From Tranquillimonas rosea (GTDB taxonomy: Bacteria > Pseudomonadota > Alphaproteobacteria > Rhodobacterales > Rhodobacteraceae), in the NCBI RefSeq assembly GCF_900111315.1, contig NZ_FOGU01000004.1, positions 124,001 through 188,000 on the forward strand: a DNA stretch of 64,000 bases. The letters are read 5' to 3'. Positions 7,924 to 17,288 of the stretch are shown here, one piece after another. The notes beneath the pieces are model-generated. The model was given only the letters and a program-made list of their open reading frames with translations. It was not told the origin of the DNA and searched no databases. The first letter of the stretch is position 1. Each line of letters starts with the position of its first letter. The translations under genes and the position numbers were made by a program.

Positions 7924-9627
7924 TCAGTACCGCCCGTTCGCCCGCATGATCGCATCGACCCGGCCCTGCGCCGTGGAAAGCGCGTGGGCGACGGTGCTTT
8001 CGCCCATCAGCATAGCGTGGATCTCGGCCCCCAGCACGCCGAGGATGTCGTGGAACTCGGGCACCGGCGGGCGCGGCCATGTCTGCAGCTCGCCCCGCCG
8101 CTCCATCGCGTCGACGCGGCCGAAAAGCTTGGTCATCGCCTGCACCTCGGGGTCCGCCGAGGTCGAGAAGCGCGGGCTCGTCAGGTTGCCGTTCTGGGCG
8201 TACCACTTCATCAGTTCGGGCCGCGTCAGGTATTCCATCACCCGCCACGCCCGCTGCGTCCGCGCGGCCCCCAGCCCCGCCGGAATTGCCAGGGAGAAAC
8301 CCCCGATCGGCGAGACGCGCCGCGCCCCCGGCGCCGCGGGATGGGGCACGTACTCGACCCGGCCATAGGCGGGCGAGGCCTCCTCGAGCTCGAACGAGCC
8401 CGCCCGGATCGTCCAGCCATAGGTCATCGCCGCGTGCCCCTGCGAGAAGATCGCGATGCGCCGGTCCCAGTCGCATTTCAGGCTGTCGCGATGGGCATAG
8501 GCCAGAAGCTCCAGCAGATATTCCGCGGTGGCCTGGCCCGCCGGCGTGTCGATCATCGGGCGGAAGTTCTCGCCCGTGATCTCGTCGAGGTCGAAGCCCT
8601 CGCCCCGCGGGGTCAGCGCGATCACCGGCTGGCCGAAATCGGCCAGCGTCTGCACGAAGGTATGCGCGACCGGCGTGCCGCGGCCGAAGTTCATCACGAT
8701 ACCCGACAGGTTCATCGCCGAGCGGTGCAGCGTCCGGGCCGCGAACAGCACTTCGTCGGTGGTGCTCGGGATCGCCAGCCCCGCCTCGGCGAACAGGTCG
8801 GCGCGACAGAACAGCAACTCGGGCGTCGGCTGGATCGGCAGGCCGTACTGCTCGCCGTTATAGGCCGAGCCCTTTCACGCCGCGGTGTGGAAATCGGACG
8901 CCGAATAGCGCTCGGCGGCGATGATCTCGCCCAGCGGTTCGATGATGCCCTGGCAGGCGAGCTGGCCGATCCACGGCAGGTCCACCGCGACGAGGTCGTA
9001 GGATTGGTTGCCGCGGGCGTGATTCTCCATGATCTCGGCGTGGAGCGCGTCCAGCGGCAGCGTCACGACCTCGACGTTGGTGCCGCACAACTCGTTGAGG
9101 TTGGACGAGAAATCGCTGAGCGTCTTGAACGTCGGATCGACTGGCGACAGGATCCGCACCTTTCGGTCGAAGCCGACCCCGGCGCGCATGGCCGTGGGAT
9201 AGGACAGGATGCGCGAGGCCATGTAGTAGCCGCCGAAGTAGAAGTCGTCGATCGCGCCCTCGCCGTTCGAGAAGCCGAAGGTTTGGCCCACCAGCGCCTT
9301 GAGCTGGAGCGCGTAGGATTCGTATTCCTCGATCAGCTTGCGCGTGGGATGCAGCGAGAACGACTTGCTCGTCTCGGACCGGCGGCGGCGCAGCAGATAG
9401 CCCTCGTCCACCAGGTCGCCGATCCGTCGCATCGCCGTGCCATAGGGCACCCCCGCCGCGCTGGCCGCCGAGGTGATCGTCAGGAGCCGCCCCTCGAGAT
9501 GCCGCCGCATCGCGTAGGAGATGATGTTCCAGCGCGGGTCCGTCCGGGCGAGCGCGGTGCGCGCCTCGGAGATCCCGCGCGCCTTGTCCACGAAACTGAG
9601 AACCCGCAGCAATTCTTCGCGTGTCAT
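7924..9627 (-). pseudogene. Transcriptional regulator fused to a solute-binding-protein domain, interrupted by an in-frame TGA
   Basis: One continuous reading frame of 568 codons encodes this protein, but codon 251 is TGA (8875-8877). Before it, residues 1-250 hold a helix-turn-helix/winged-helix head (around VPYGTAMRRIGDLVDEGYLL) followed by the first lobe of a family-1 extracellular solute-binding protein. After it the same frame continues into the rest of that domain (KGSAYNGEQYGLPIQPT, then ELLFCRADLFAEAGL). Related binding proteins have a Trp at this position, so TGG to TGA is the likely change. There is no signal peptide, so the protein would be a cytoplasmic sensor-regulator. The ATG at 9627 is preferred over the GTG at 9708, because the longer form would place the operator-like palindrome inside the gene. 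It may be a true pseudogene, a sequencing error or a read-through case. Confidence 0.75.
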
Positions 9628-9693
9628 CCGCCGGTTTCGTCCTCCCCGGATCAAGAGGTACCCCGGCCCGCCCGCCGCCGGAAGTGTGATCCG

Positions 9694-9706
9694 GTCCAAA
9701 ATGGAC
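9694..9706. promoter_or_regulatory. Candidate operator, copy 3 (GTCCAAAATGGAC)
   Basis: Perfect inverted arms GTCC/GGAC around a five-base centre. It lies 67 bases upstream of the fusion regulator start and 118 bases upstream of the divergent GMC oxidoreductase gene. Similar sites occur at 3221 and 3277 before the sugar transport genes. Autoregulation plus control of transporter and enzymes is the simplest reading. Confidence 0.55.
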
Positions 9707-9823
9707 ACTTCGGCCGTTCTTGCCGGCTTCGCGCCGTGGAACGATCGGGGTCCGTCACGGGACTTCCCCCGCGATGGAGGAGCGGCGCCGCTGCGCGCCG
9801 GCGGATACGGGACGCGAGAGACG

Positions 9824-11434
9824 ATGGACGACGGCGACTACGATTTCGTTGTGATCGGGGCCGGGTCGGCGGGCTGCGTGGTGGCCGGTCGGCTGTCGGA
9901 GGCGGGCCACCGGGTGCTGCTGCTCGAGGCGGGCGGCCGCGACCGCAACCCCTGGATTCACATCCCGCTGGGTTACGCCCGGCTGTATTCCAACCCTTCG
10001 GTGAACTGGTGCTACACCTCGGAGCCCGAGCCGAACCTGAACGGGCGGCGCCTGTTCCAGCCGCGCGGCAAGGTTCTGGGCGGCACCGGGTCGATCAACG
10101 GGATGATCTACATGCGCGGCCAGCCAGAGGATTTCGACGGCTGGGCGGCGCGAGGCTGCGACGGCTGGTCCTGGGCCGAAGTGCTGCCGTATTTCAAGAA
10201 ATGCGAGCACCAGGAACGGGGGCCCGACCAGTTCCACGGCAGCGGCGGCCCGGTGGCGGTGTCCGACCTGCCCTCGCCCCACCGGCTGGGCGAGGCGTTC
10301 CACGCCGCCTCGGAAAAGCTGGGCGCGCCGCGCAACGACGATTTCAACGGTGCGGCGCAGCTGGGGACAGGATACGTGCAGACCACCACGCGCAACGCGC
10401 GGCGCTGGTCCACGGCGGCGGGATACCTGCGCGGGCCGATGGCGCGGAACATCGACATCCGCACCCGCGCCACGGTCGAGCGGATCGAGATGGACGGCAC
10501 CCGCGTCACCGGCGTCACCTGGAAGGCGCCGGACGGGCGGCGCACCACCCGCCCCCGGCGCGAGGTCGTGCTGTGCGGCGGGGTCTACAACTCTCCCCAG
10601 ATCCTCCAGCGCTCGGGCATCGGGCCGGCGGAGTTGTTGCGCGAGAAGGGGGTCGAGGTCGCGCATCCGCTGGCAGATGTGGGCGAGCACCTGCAGGACC
10701 ATTTCGGCATCGGGCTGGAGTTCCGCTCGGCCGACAGGTCAACGGTGAACGACATCTACAATAACCCGCTTCTGGGCGGAAAGGAGCTGCTGCGCTACCT
10801 TCTGTTCCGCACCGGGCCGTTCGCGGACAACGGCAACTATTCCAACACCTTCATCCACAGCGCTCCGCATATCCGGACGCCCGACATGATGGTGACGTTC
10901 ATGGCGTGGTGCACGGGCGAGGACCTCAAGCCGCTGCCGTTCTCGGGCTTTACCATCCTGGCCGAGCACATCCGCCCCGATGCCCGCGGCTGGTGCCGGA
11001 TCAGCGGGCCCGGCGTCGACGATCCGCCGTCGATCCGCTTCAACTTCCTCGAGACCGAGGCCGACCGGCAGGCGGCGCTGGCGGGGCTGAAATACGGCCG
11101 CCGCATCAGCCGGACCGAGCCGATGGCCTCGTGCGTCGAGCGCGAGATCACGCCCGGCCCCGAAGTCGACACCGACGAGGCGCTGATGGCGCATTGCCGG
11201 GACAACGGGCTGTCGCTGCTGCACGGGGTCGGCACCTGCCGGATGGGGCCCAGCGGCGAAGCGGTGGTCGATCCGCGCCTGCGCGTGCACGGGCTGGAGG
11301 GGCTGCGGGTGGTCGACGCGTCGATCATGCCGCGCATCGTGTCGGGCAACACCAACGCCGCGGCGATCATGATCGGAGAAAAGGGCGCCGACATGATCCT
11401 AGAGGACGCGAAGGCCGCGCTGGCGGCGCAGTAA
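9824..11434 (+). CDS. GMC family FAD-dependent oxidoreductase (choline dehydrogenase-like)
   Basis: A 536-residue flavoenzyme. The FAD-binding motif FVVIGAGSAGC starts near residue 7, GMC signature 1 lies around RGKVLGGTGSING, and the C-terminal catalytic region contains LLHGVGTCRMG and GNTNAAAIMIGEKG. The length is typical for bacterial GMC alcohol dehydrogenases. The ATG at 9824 places the FAD motif at the normal distance from the N-terminus. It is transcribed divergently from the fusion regulator across an operator-like palindrome and is followed 10 bases later by a second Gfo/Idh gene. It likely oxidises an alcohol group of the imported sugar or polyol; the substrate is unknown. Confidence 0.88.
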   Translation: MDDGDYDFVVIGAGSAGCVVAGRLSEAGHRVLLLEAGGRDRNPWIHIPLGYARLYSNPSVNWCYTSEPEPNLNGRRLFQPRGKVLGGTGSINGMIYMRGQPEDFDGWAARGCDGWSWAEVLPYFKKCEHQERGPDQFHGSGGPVAVSDLPSPHRLGEAFHAASEKLGAPRNDDFNGAAQLGTGYVQTTTRNARRWSTAAGYLRGPMARNIDIRTRATVERIEMDGTRVTGVTWKAPDGRRTTRPRREVVLCGGVYNSPQILQRSGIGPAELLREKGVEVAHPLADVGEHLQDHFGIGLEFRSADRSTVNDIYNNPLLGGKELLRYLLFRTGPFADNGNYSNTFIHSAPHIRTPDMMVTFMAWCTGEDLKPLPFSGFTILAEHIRPDARGWCRISGPGVDDPPSIRFNFLETEADRQAALAGLKYGRRISRTEPMASCVEREITPGPEVDTDEALMAHCRDNGLSLLHGVGTCRMGPSGEAVVDPRLRVHGLEGLRVVDASIMPRIVSGNTNAAAIMIGEKGADMILEDAKAALAAQ

Positions 11435-11444
11435 GGGAGGCGAC

Positions 11445-12443
11445 ATGCTAGGAGTGGCATTGCTGGGGTCGGGCCGGATGGCCCATGTCTATGGCCCCAA
11501 GATCGCGGCGCATCCCGGGCTTCGGCTGGAGCGGGTGTTCAACCCACGGATCGCCGGGGCCGAGCGCGCGGCGGACGCCTATGGCGGCACGCCGTCGGAC
11601 GACCTGACCGCCACGCTGGCCGATCCGGCAGTGGACGCGGTGGTGATCGCGACGCCGACCAACACGCACCTGGAATACATCGAGGCGGCGGCACGGGCGG
11701 GCAAACCGATCTACTGCGAGAAACCGATGGACCTGACGATGGAGCGGACCGAGCGCTGCCTCGCCGCGCTCGAGTCCCATCCGGTGCCGTTCATGTTGGG
11801 CTTCAACCGCCGCTTCGATCCCGACAACCGCGCCCTGCGCGAGGCCGTGCGGACGGGCGACATCGGCGCGCTGACCTTCCTGATGAGCTGGAGCCGCGAG
11901 CCCGCGCCGCCGCCCATCGACTACGTGCGGGCCTCTGGCGGCTATTTCGTCGACGCCACGATCCATGACATCGACCTGTTGTGCTGGATCGCCGGTGAGC
12001 GGCCGCGCAAGGTCTATGCGGCGGGGACCTGCCTGTTCGATCCCGCGATCGGCGCCGAGGGCGATAGCGACGCGGCGATGACGATCCTGGAGTTCCCCTC
12101 GGGCGCGATGGCGCACATCAACAACTCGCGGCAATGCGCCTATGGCTTCGACCAGCGGCTCGAGGCGTTCGGGCGGACCGGGATGCTGCAGACCCGCAAC
12201 CACCGCGACGACCCTTTGATCCGCTGGGATTCCGAGCGGACCGAGGCGGGGATGCCGTTGCAGCACTTCTTCCTGGAACGCTACGACGCGAGCTTCCACC
12301 ACGCGCTCGACGAGTTTCACGCGGCGATCACCGAGGGGCGCGCGCCTTCGGCCACGGCGGCCGACGGCCGCGCGGCGCTGGAGGTCGCTCTGGCCTGCAC
12401 CGAGGCGGCGCGCACCGGCCGGGCCGTCACGCTGACCGACTGA
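11445..12443 (+). CDS. Gfo/Idh/MocA oxidoreductase, inositol 2-dehydrogenase-like
   Basis: A 332-residue dehydrogenase close in pattern to IolG-type myo-inositol 2-dehydrogenases. It has the N-terminal GSGRMA loop, catalytic-lysine motif CEKPMD near residue 96, substrate-region GFNRRFD, and the catalytic D-x3-H pair in DATIHDID. Ten bases separate it from the GMC oxidoreductase stop, with a GGGAGG ribosome site in between. Its similarity to IolG is the best hint that the locus handles an inositol, or a sugar oxidised in the same way. No iolC, iolD, iolE or iolB gene is nearby, so the symbol iolG is not assigned. Confidence 0.85.
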   Translation: MLGVALLGSGRMAHVYGPKIAAHPGLRLERVFNPRIAGAERAADAYGGTPSDDLTATLADPAVDAVVIATPTNTHLEYIEAAARAGKPIYCEKPMDLTMERTERCLAALESHPVPFMLGFNRRFDPDNRALREAVRTGDIGALTFLMSWSREPAPPPIDYVRASGGYFVDATIHDIDLLCWIAGERPRKVYAAGTCLFDPAIGAEGDSDAAMTILEFPSGAMAHINNSRQCAYGFDQRLEAFGRTGMLQTRNHRDDPLIRWDSERTEAGMPLQHFFLERYDASFHHALDEFHAAITEGRAPSATAADGRAALEVALACTEAARTGRAVTLTD

Positions 12444-12597
12444 TTCCGCTCTTCCCGTAACGAGACACCCCGCCCGGCCCGATGCCGGGGCGCGGGCGGC
12501 GGCGTCGTGCGCATCCCCTACCCTGTCCGACATGCACCGCGCACTGGCCCTGCCCCGGATCCGGGCGGCGGGCCGCTTGCGCGCTTGACATTCCCAT

Positions 12598-12609
12598 ATC
12601 TGTATAACA
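12598..12609. promoter_or_regulatory. Candidate GntR operator, copy 1 (ATCTGTATAACA)
   Basis: A 12-base sequence repeated exactly at 20178-20189 between the GntR gene and its divergent neighbour. The core CTGT-ATA-ACAG is an inverted repeat. It lies 70 bases upstream of the peptide-type permease, just downstream of a TTGACA (12585-12590). FadR-type GntR proteins typically bind short spaced palindromes of this kind; assignment is inference. Confidence 0.5.
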
Positions 12610-12678
12610 GCCTGCGCTACATATATGACAAATCGGATCGGGCCCTGCCCGATGCCAGACACGGGAGGAGGTTCTGGC

Positions 12679-13701
12679 ATGACACTCAACCGCCAGCACA
12701 TGCGCGGCGCCCTCGGCCAGGGGGCATCGATCCTCGTCACCCTGTTCGGGCTGTTGATACTCACCTTCGTGATCGGGCGGATCATGCCGACCGATCCGGT
12801 GCGCGCGATCGTGGGCGAGGACGCGACGCAGGAAGTCTACATGAACGTCTACCAGGAGCTCGGCCTCGACAAGCCGATGTGGCAGCAGTTCTTCCTGTAC
12901 CTGCGCGATCTCGCCACCGGCGATTTCGGCACCTCGATCCGCACGGGCAAGCCGGTGATCCAGGACATCCTGCACGCCCTGCCCGCGACGATCGAGCTGG
13001 CCACCTTCGCGATCATCATCGGCGCCTGCCTGGGCGTGCCGCTGGGCGTGATGGCAGCGGTCAAAAAGGACCGCTGGCAGGATCACGTGATCCGCGTGTT
13101 CAGCCTGATGGGGCACTCGATGCCGATCTTCTGGACCGGGATGATCGGCCTTCTTGTGTTCTACGCCTCGCTCGGCTGGGTGGGCGGCTCGGGCCGGATG
13201 AGCCAGTTCTACATCGGCATGGTGCCCGACCGGACCGGCTTTCTGCTGATCGACAGCGCGGTGGCCGGGCAATGGGACGTGTTCCGCAGCGCGTTGCGGC
13301 ACATCATCCTGCCCGCGGCGCTGCTGGGCTATTCCTCGTCCGCCTACATCACGCGGATGACGCGCAGCTTCATGCTGGACCAGATCAACCAGGAATACGT
13401 CACCACGGCCCGCGTGAAGGGTCTGAGCCAGCGCCAGACGATCTGGCGCCACGCTTTCGCCAACATCCGCGTGCAGCTCGTCACCATCGTCGCGCTGGCC
13501 TACGGCGCGCTGCTGGAGGGCGCGGTGCTGATCGAGACGGTCTTTGCCTGGCCGGGCTTCGGCCAGTACCTCACCTCGAGCCTGCGGATCGGCGACATGA
13601 ACGCGGTGATGACCTGCGTGCTGATCGTGGGGCTCATCTTCATCACGCTGAACATCATCTCCGACATCCTGTACCGCGTATTCGACCCGAGGACCCGATG
13701 A
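12679..13701 (+). CDS. Peptide/nickel-type ABC transporter permease (DppB/OppB family)
   Basis: A 340-residue membrane protein, first gene of a five-gene operon. The first membrane segment is near residues 13-33, and the C-terminal half carries the family motif around ALLEGAVLIETVFAWPGFG. The ATG at 12679 has a strong GGGAGGAGG; an upstream in-frame ATG at 12625 is less likely because it has no such site. It forms the translocation channel with the following DppC-type subunit, whose start overlaps its stop (ATGA). The long periplasmic insertion after the first segment is typical of the B subunit. Confidence 0.9.
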   Translation: MTLNRQHMRGALGQGASILVTLFGLLILTFVIGRIMPTDPVRAIVGEDATQEVYMNVYQELGLDKPMWQQFFLYLRDLATGDFGTSIRTGKPVIQDILHALPATIELATFAIIIGACLGVPLGVMAAVKKDRWQDHVIRVFSLMGHSMPIFWTGMIGLLVFYASLGWVGGSGRMSQFYIGMVPDRTGFLLIDSAVAGQWDVFRSALRHIILPAALLGYSSSAYITRMTRSFMLDQINQEYVTTARVKGLSQRQTIWRHAFANIRVQLVTIVALAYGALLEGAVLIETVFAWPGFGQYLTSSLRIGDMNAVMTCVLIVGLIFITLNIISDILYRVFDPRTR

Positions 13702-14603
13702 CCATGCTCGACGACACCTCAGGCCAGACGTCCGCCCCGCGACAGACGCCGCAGGCCCTCATCGCCGCGCGCAATATCGCGGTGTTCCTGGCGAAGGCGC
13801 CGCCCTCTGCCTTCGGGCTGATCGTGCTGGCGGTGCTGATCCTGTCGGCGCTGTTCGCACCGCTTCTGGCGACGCACGACCCCTATGTGCAGGACCTCCA
13901 GAACACCCTGCAGGCCCCGAGCGCCGCGCATTTCTTCGGCACCGACGAGCTGGGTCGCGACATCTACAGCCGGCTGCTCTACGGCTCGCGGATCACGCTG
14001 ACGATCATCGGGCTGGTGTCCATCGTGGTGGGTCCGATCGGCCTGTTCGTGGGCACGGTCGCGGGGTATTTCGGCGGCAAGGTCGACATCGTGCTGATGC
14101 GGCTGACGGACATCTTCCTGTCGTTCCCCTCGCTGATCCTGTCGCTTGCCTTCGTGGCGGCGTTGGGGCCCAGCCTGAACAACGCCATCGTCGCGATCTC
14201 GCTGACGGCGTGGCCGCCCATCGCCCGCCTCGCGCGGGCCGAGACGCTGACCTTCCGGCAGGCCGACTATATCGCGGCGGCGCGGTTGCAGGGCGCCTCG
14301 GCGACGCGGATCATCTGGCGGTCCATCGTGCCGATGTGCATGCCCTCGGTGCTGATCCGGCTGACGCTGAACATGGCGACGGTGATCCTGACCGCCGCCG
14401 GCCTGGGCTTCCTGGGTCTCGGCGCGCAGCCGCCGCTTCCGGAATGGGGCGCGATGATCGCCACCGGGCGGCGCTACATGATCGACAGCTGGTGGCTCGT
14501 CACGTTCCCCGGCCTCGCGATCCTGTCGGTCAGCCTGGCCTTCAACCTTCTGGGTGACGGGCTGCGCGACGCGCTCGATCCCAAGCAGATGAACCGGAGG
14601 TAG
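13698..14603 (+). CDS. Peptide/nickel-type ABC transporter permease (DppC/OppC family)
   Basis: A 301-residue membrane subunit. The N-terminal OppC_N region and the diagnostic FFGTDELGRDIYSRLLYGSR segment (near residue 80) are present, followed by five further membrane segments and the loop ASATRIIWRSIVP. It overlaps the upstream permease by ATGA and is separated by four bases from the first ATPase gene. It pairs with the DppB-type subunit to import the solute bound by the family 5 protein at 17289-18881. Confidence 0.9.
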   Translation: MTMLDDTSGQTSAPRQTPQALIAARNIAVFLAKAPPSAFGLIVLAVLILSALFAPLLATHDPYVQDLQNTLQAPSAAHFFGTDELGRDIYSRLLYGSRITLTIIGLVSIVVGPIGLFVGTVAGYFGGKVDIVLMRLTDIFLSFPSLILSLAFVAALGPSLNNAIVAISLTAWPPIARLARAETLTFRQADYIAAARLQGASATRIIWRSIVPMCMPSVLIRLTLNMATVILTAAGLGFLGLGAQPPLPEWGAMIATGRRYMIDSWWLVTFPGLAILSVSLAFNLLGDGLRDALDPKQMNRR

Positions 14604-14607
14604 GACG

Positions 14608-15455
14608 ATGACCGAAGAGCGTCCGATGCTGGATGTGAAGAACCTGTCGGTGCGCTATCGCGGCACCGACACCCCCGCGGTGCGCGACGTCTCGTTCACC
14701 CTCGGCCGCGAGCGGCTGGGGATCGTGGGCGAGAGCGGCTCGGGCAAGTCGACCGTGGGGCGCGCGCTGCTGAAGCTGTTGCCCACGGCCGAGCTGACCG
14801 CCGACAGGATGCGCTTCGAGGAAGTCGACCTGCTGACCGCCCCGGAGCGCAAGATGCTGGAGCTGCGCGGCCAGCGGATGTCGATGATCCTGCAGGACCC
14901 GAAATTCTCGCTGAACCCGATCCAGCGCTGCGGGCTGCAGATCGCCGAGGCCTACCGCACCCATGTCCGCTGCTCGAAGGGCGAGGCGCGGGCCAAGGCG
15001 ATCGAGATGCTGTCGGCGGTGCAGATCCGCGACCCCGAGCGGGTGTTCGACCTGTATCCCCACGAGGTGTCGGGCGGCATGGGCCAGCGGATCATGATCG
15101 CGATGATGCTTCTGGCCGATCCCGGGCTCGTCATCGCGGACGAGCCGACCTCGGCGCTGGACGTCACCGTGCGGCTCAAGGTGCTGCGCATCCTCGACGG
15201 GCTGGTGCGCGAGAAGGGCATCGGCCTGATCATGATCTCGCACGACCTGAGCCTCGTGCGCAGCTTCTGCGACCGGGTGCTCATCATGTATGCCGGCCGC
15301 GTGGTCGAGACGCTCGCCGCGCGCGACCTCGACAACGCGCGCCATCCCTACACCCAGGGCCTTCTGGCCGCGCAACCGCGCATCGGCGGCAGCCGCGACG
15401 AGCTGCCGGTGCTGGAGCGCAAGGACAGTTGGCTGGAACCCGCGGAGGAGCGGCC

Positions 15456-15459
<4 letters not shown>
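14608..15459 (+). CDS. Peptide/nickel-type ABC transporter ATP-binding protein (DppD family)
   Basis: A 283-residue ATPase with Walker A GESGSGKST, signature VSGGMGQR and Walker B LVIADEPTSALD. The C-terminal HPYTQGLL is the oligopeptide-transporter-type tail, though the protein is some 40 residues shorter than classical DppD. Its stop overlaps the start of the second ATPase by ATGA. Paired D and F ATPases are the norm for this transporter class. Confidence 0.9.
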
Positions 15460-16179
<720 letters not shown>

Positions 16180-16202
<23 letters not shown>

Positions 16203-17193
16203 ACCGCCCGCCCTGCCCGGTTTCATCGACCGGCGGCGGCGGGCGCTGCCGCTGGACTTGTCGTTCGCGCGCCGGCGCGGGCAGGTCGCCGACTGGCGCG
16301 CGGCGGTGCTGGCGGCCTGGCGCGACCTGCTGCCGCCCCACGACGCGCCGCCAGAGGGCGAGGCGCATGGCGAACGGGTGCGCTTGACCTACGCGACCGG
16401 GGCCGAGGCCGAGGGGCGGCTGATCCTGCCTGACGGCCCTGGCCCGCATCCCGGCCTCCTGCTGCTGCACGACCACGGGGGCCGCTTCGACGACGGCCAC
16501 GCGCGGATGTTCGCGGACGGGCCCGGAGCGGACGCCCGCGCGCGGTTCTACGGCGGCGCCGCGCCGGCAGAGGTGCTGCGGGCGGCGGGGTTCGCGGTGC
16601 TCTGTCTCGACGCGATCGGGTTCGGCGGGCGGTGGCATGGCGGCTACGAGGGGCAGCAGCGCCTCGCCGCCGCGCTGAGCGGTCTGGGCTGGAGCCTGGC
16701 GGGCGTCACCGCGGCCGAGGACGCGCAGGCCGCGCGATGGCTGGCCGAACATCCCGCGGTGGACGCGGCCCGGGTGGGCGCGTTCGGCTTTTCCTTCGGC
16801 GGCTTTCGCGCGTGGCAGGCCGCCGCGTTATGCCCTGCCCTGGGCGCGGTAGCGTCGGCGGGCTGGATGGCGTGCCGGGCGGACCTGATGCGGCCCGGCG
16901 CGCCGCTTCTGGCCGGACACTCGGCGTTCCACTTCCTGCATCCCGGCCTGTCCCACCGCGCGGACTTTCCCGACCTCGCCGGCCTGTCCCGCGCGCCGCT
17001 GTTCCTTCGCTCGGGCCGGGGCGACCGGCACATGCCCGAGGACAGCGTCGCCGCCGCCTGGGCGCAGATCGCCGCGATCCGTGCCGCCGCGGGGGACACC
17101 GCACCGGATAACGCGTTCCATCCGCATGGCCACACTTGCCCGCCCGACGTGCTGCACGACGCGGCCGCGTTCCTGCGCGCGCATCTGGGCTGA
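16180..17193 (+). CDS. Alpha/beta hydrolase (dienelactone hydrolase/acetylxylan-esterase-like)
   Basis: A 337-residue serine hydrolase without a signal peptide. The nucleophile elbow is GFSFGG, and the likely catalytic histidine lies in HPHGHTCP near the C-terminus, with an acid candidate in SGRGDRHM. An oxyanion-type LLLLHDHGG lies near residue 93. The best start seen is TTG at 16180, inside the end of the upstream ATPase (23-base overlap) and without a strong ribosome site, so the true start is uncertain. Last gene of the peptide-type transporter operon. It may hydrolyse an ester, lactone or amide of the imported compound; the substrate is unknown. Confidence 0.7.
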
Positions 17194-17206
17194 GCCCCCA
17201 ACGAAA

Positions 17207-17236
17207 CAGGGCGCGCCGCTTGTGCGACGCGCCCTG
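17207..17236. terminator. Hairpin between convergent genes, probable terminator
   Basis: A nine-base perfect stem (CAGGGCGCG/CGCGCCCTG) with a 12-base loop, placed between the hydrolase stop (17193, plus) and the binding-protein stop (17289, minus). There is only a short T-rich stretch on the minus-strand side, so it may terminate the minus transcript or act in both directions. Confidence 0.5.
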
Positions 17237-17288
17237 CCTCGGGATGCGGGCGGGGGACTGTCGACCCCGCCCGCGGGAGGAGAAGGTG

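Noticed and set aside
8875-8877. TGA as a selenocysteine codon
   Set aside because: Selenocysteine would need a SECIS element and a redox-active site. The position fits a conserved Trp of a sugar-binding fold, so a nonsense change or sequence error is far likelier.
12585-12613. TTGACA as -35 of a standard promoter for the peptide-type transporter
   Set aside because: No acceptable -10 lies 16-18 bases downstream. TATAAC is only 12 bases away, so I report only the operator-like element.
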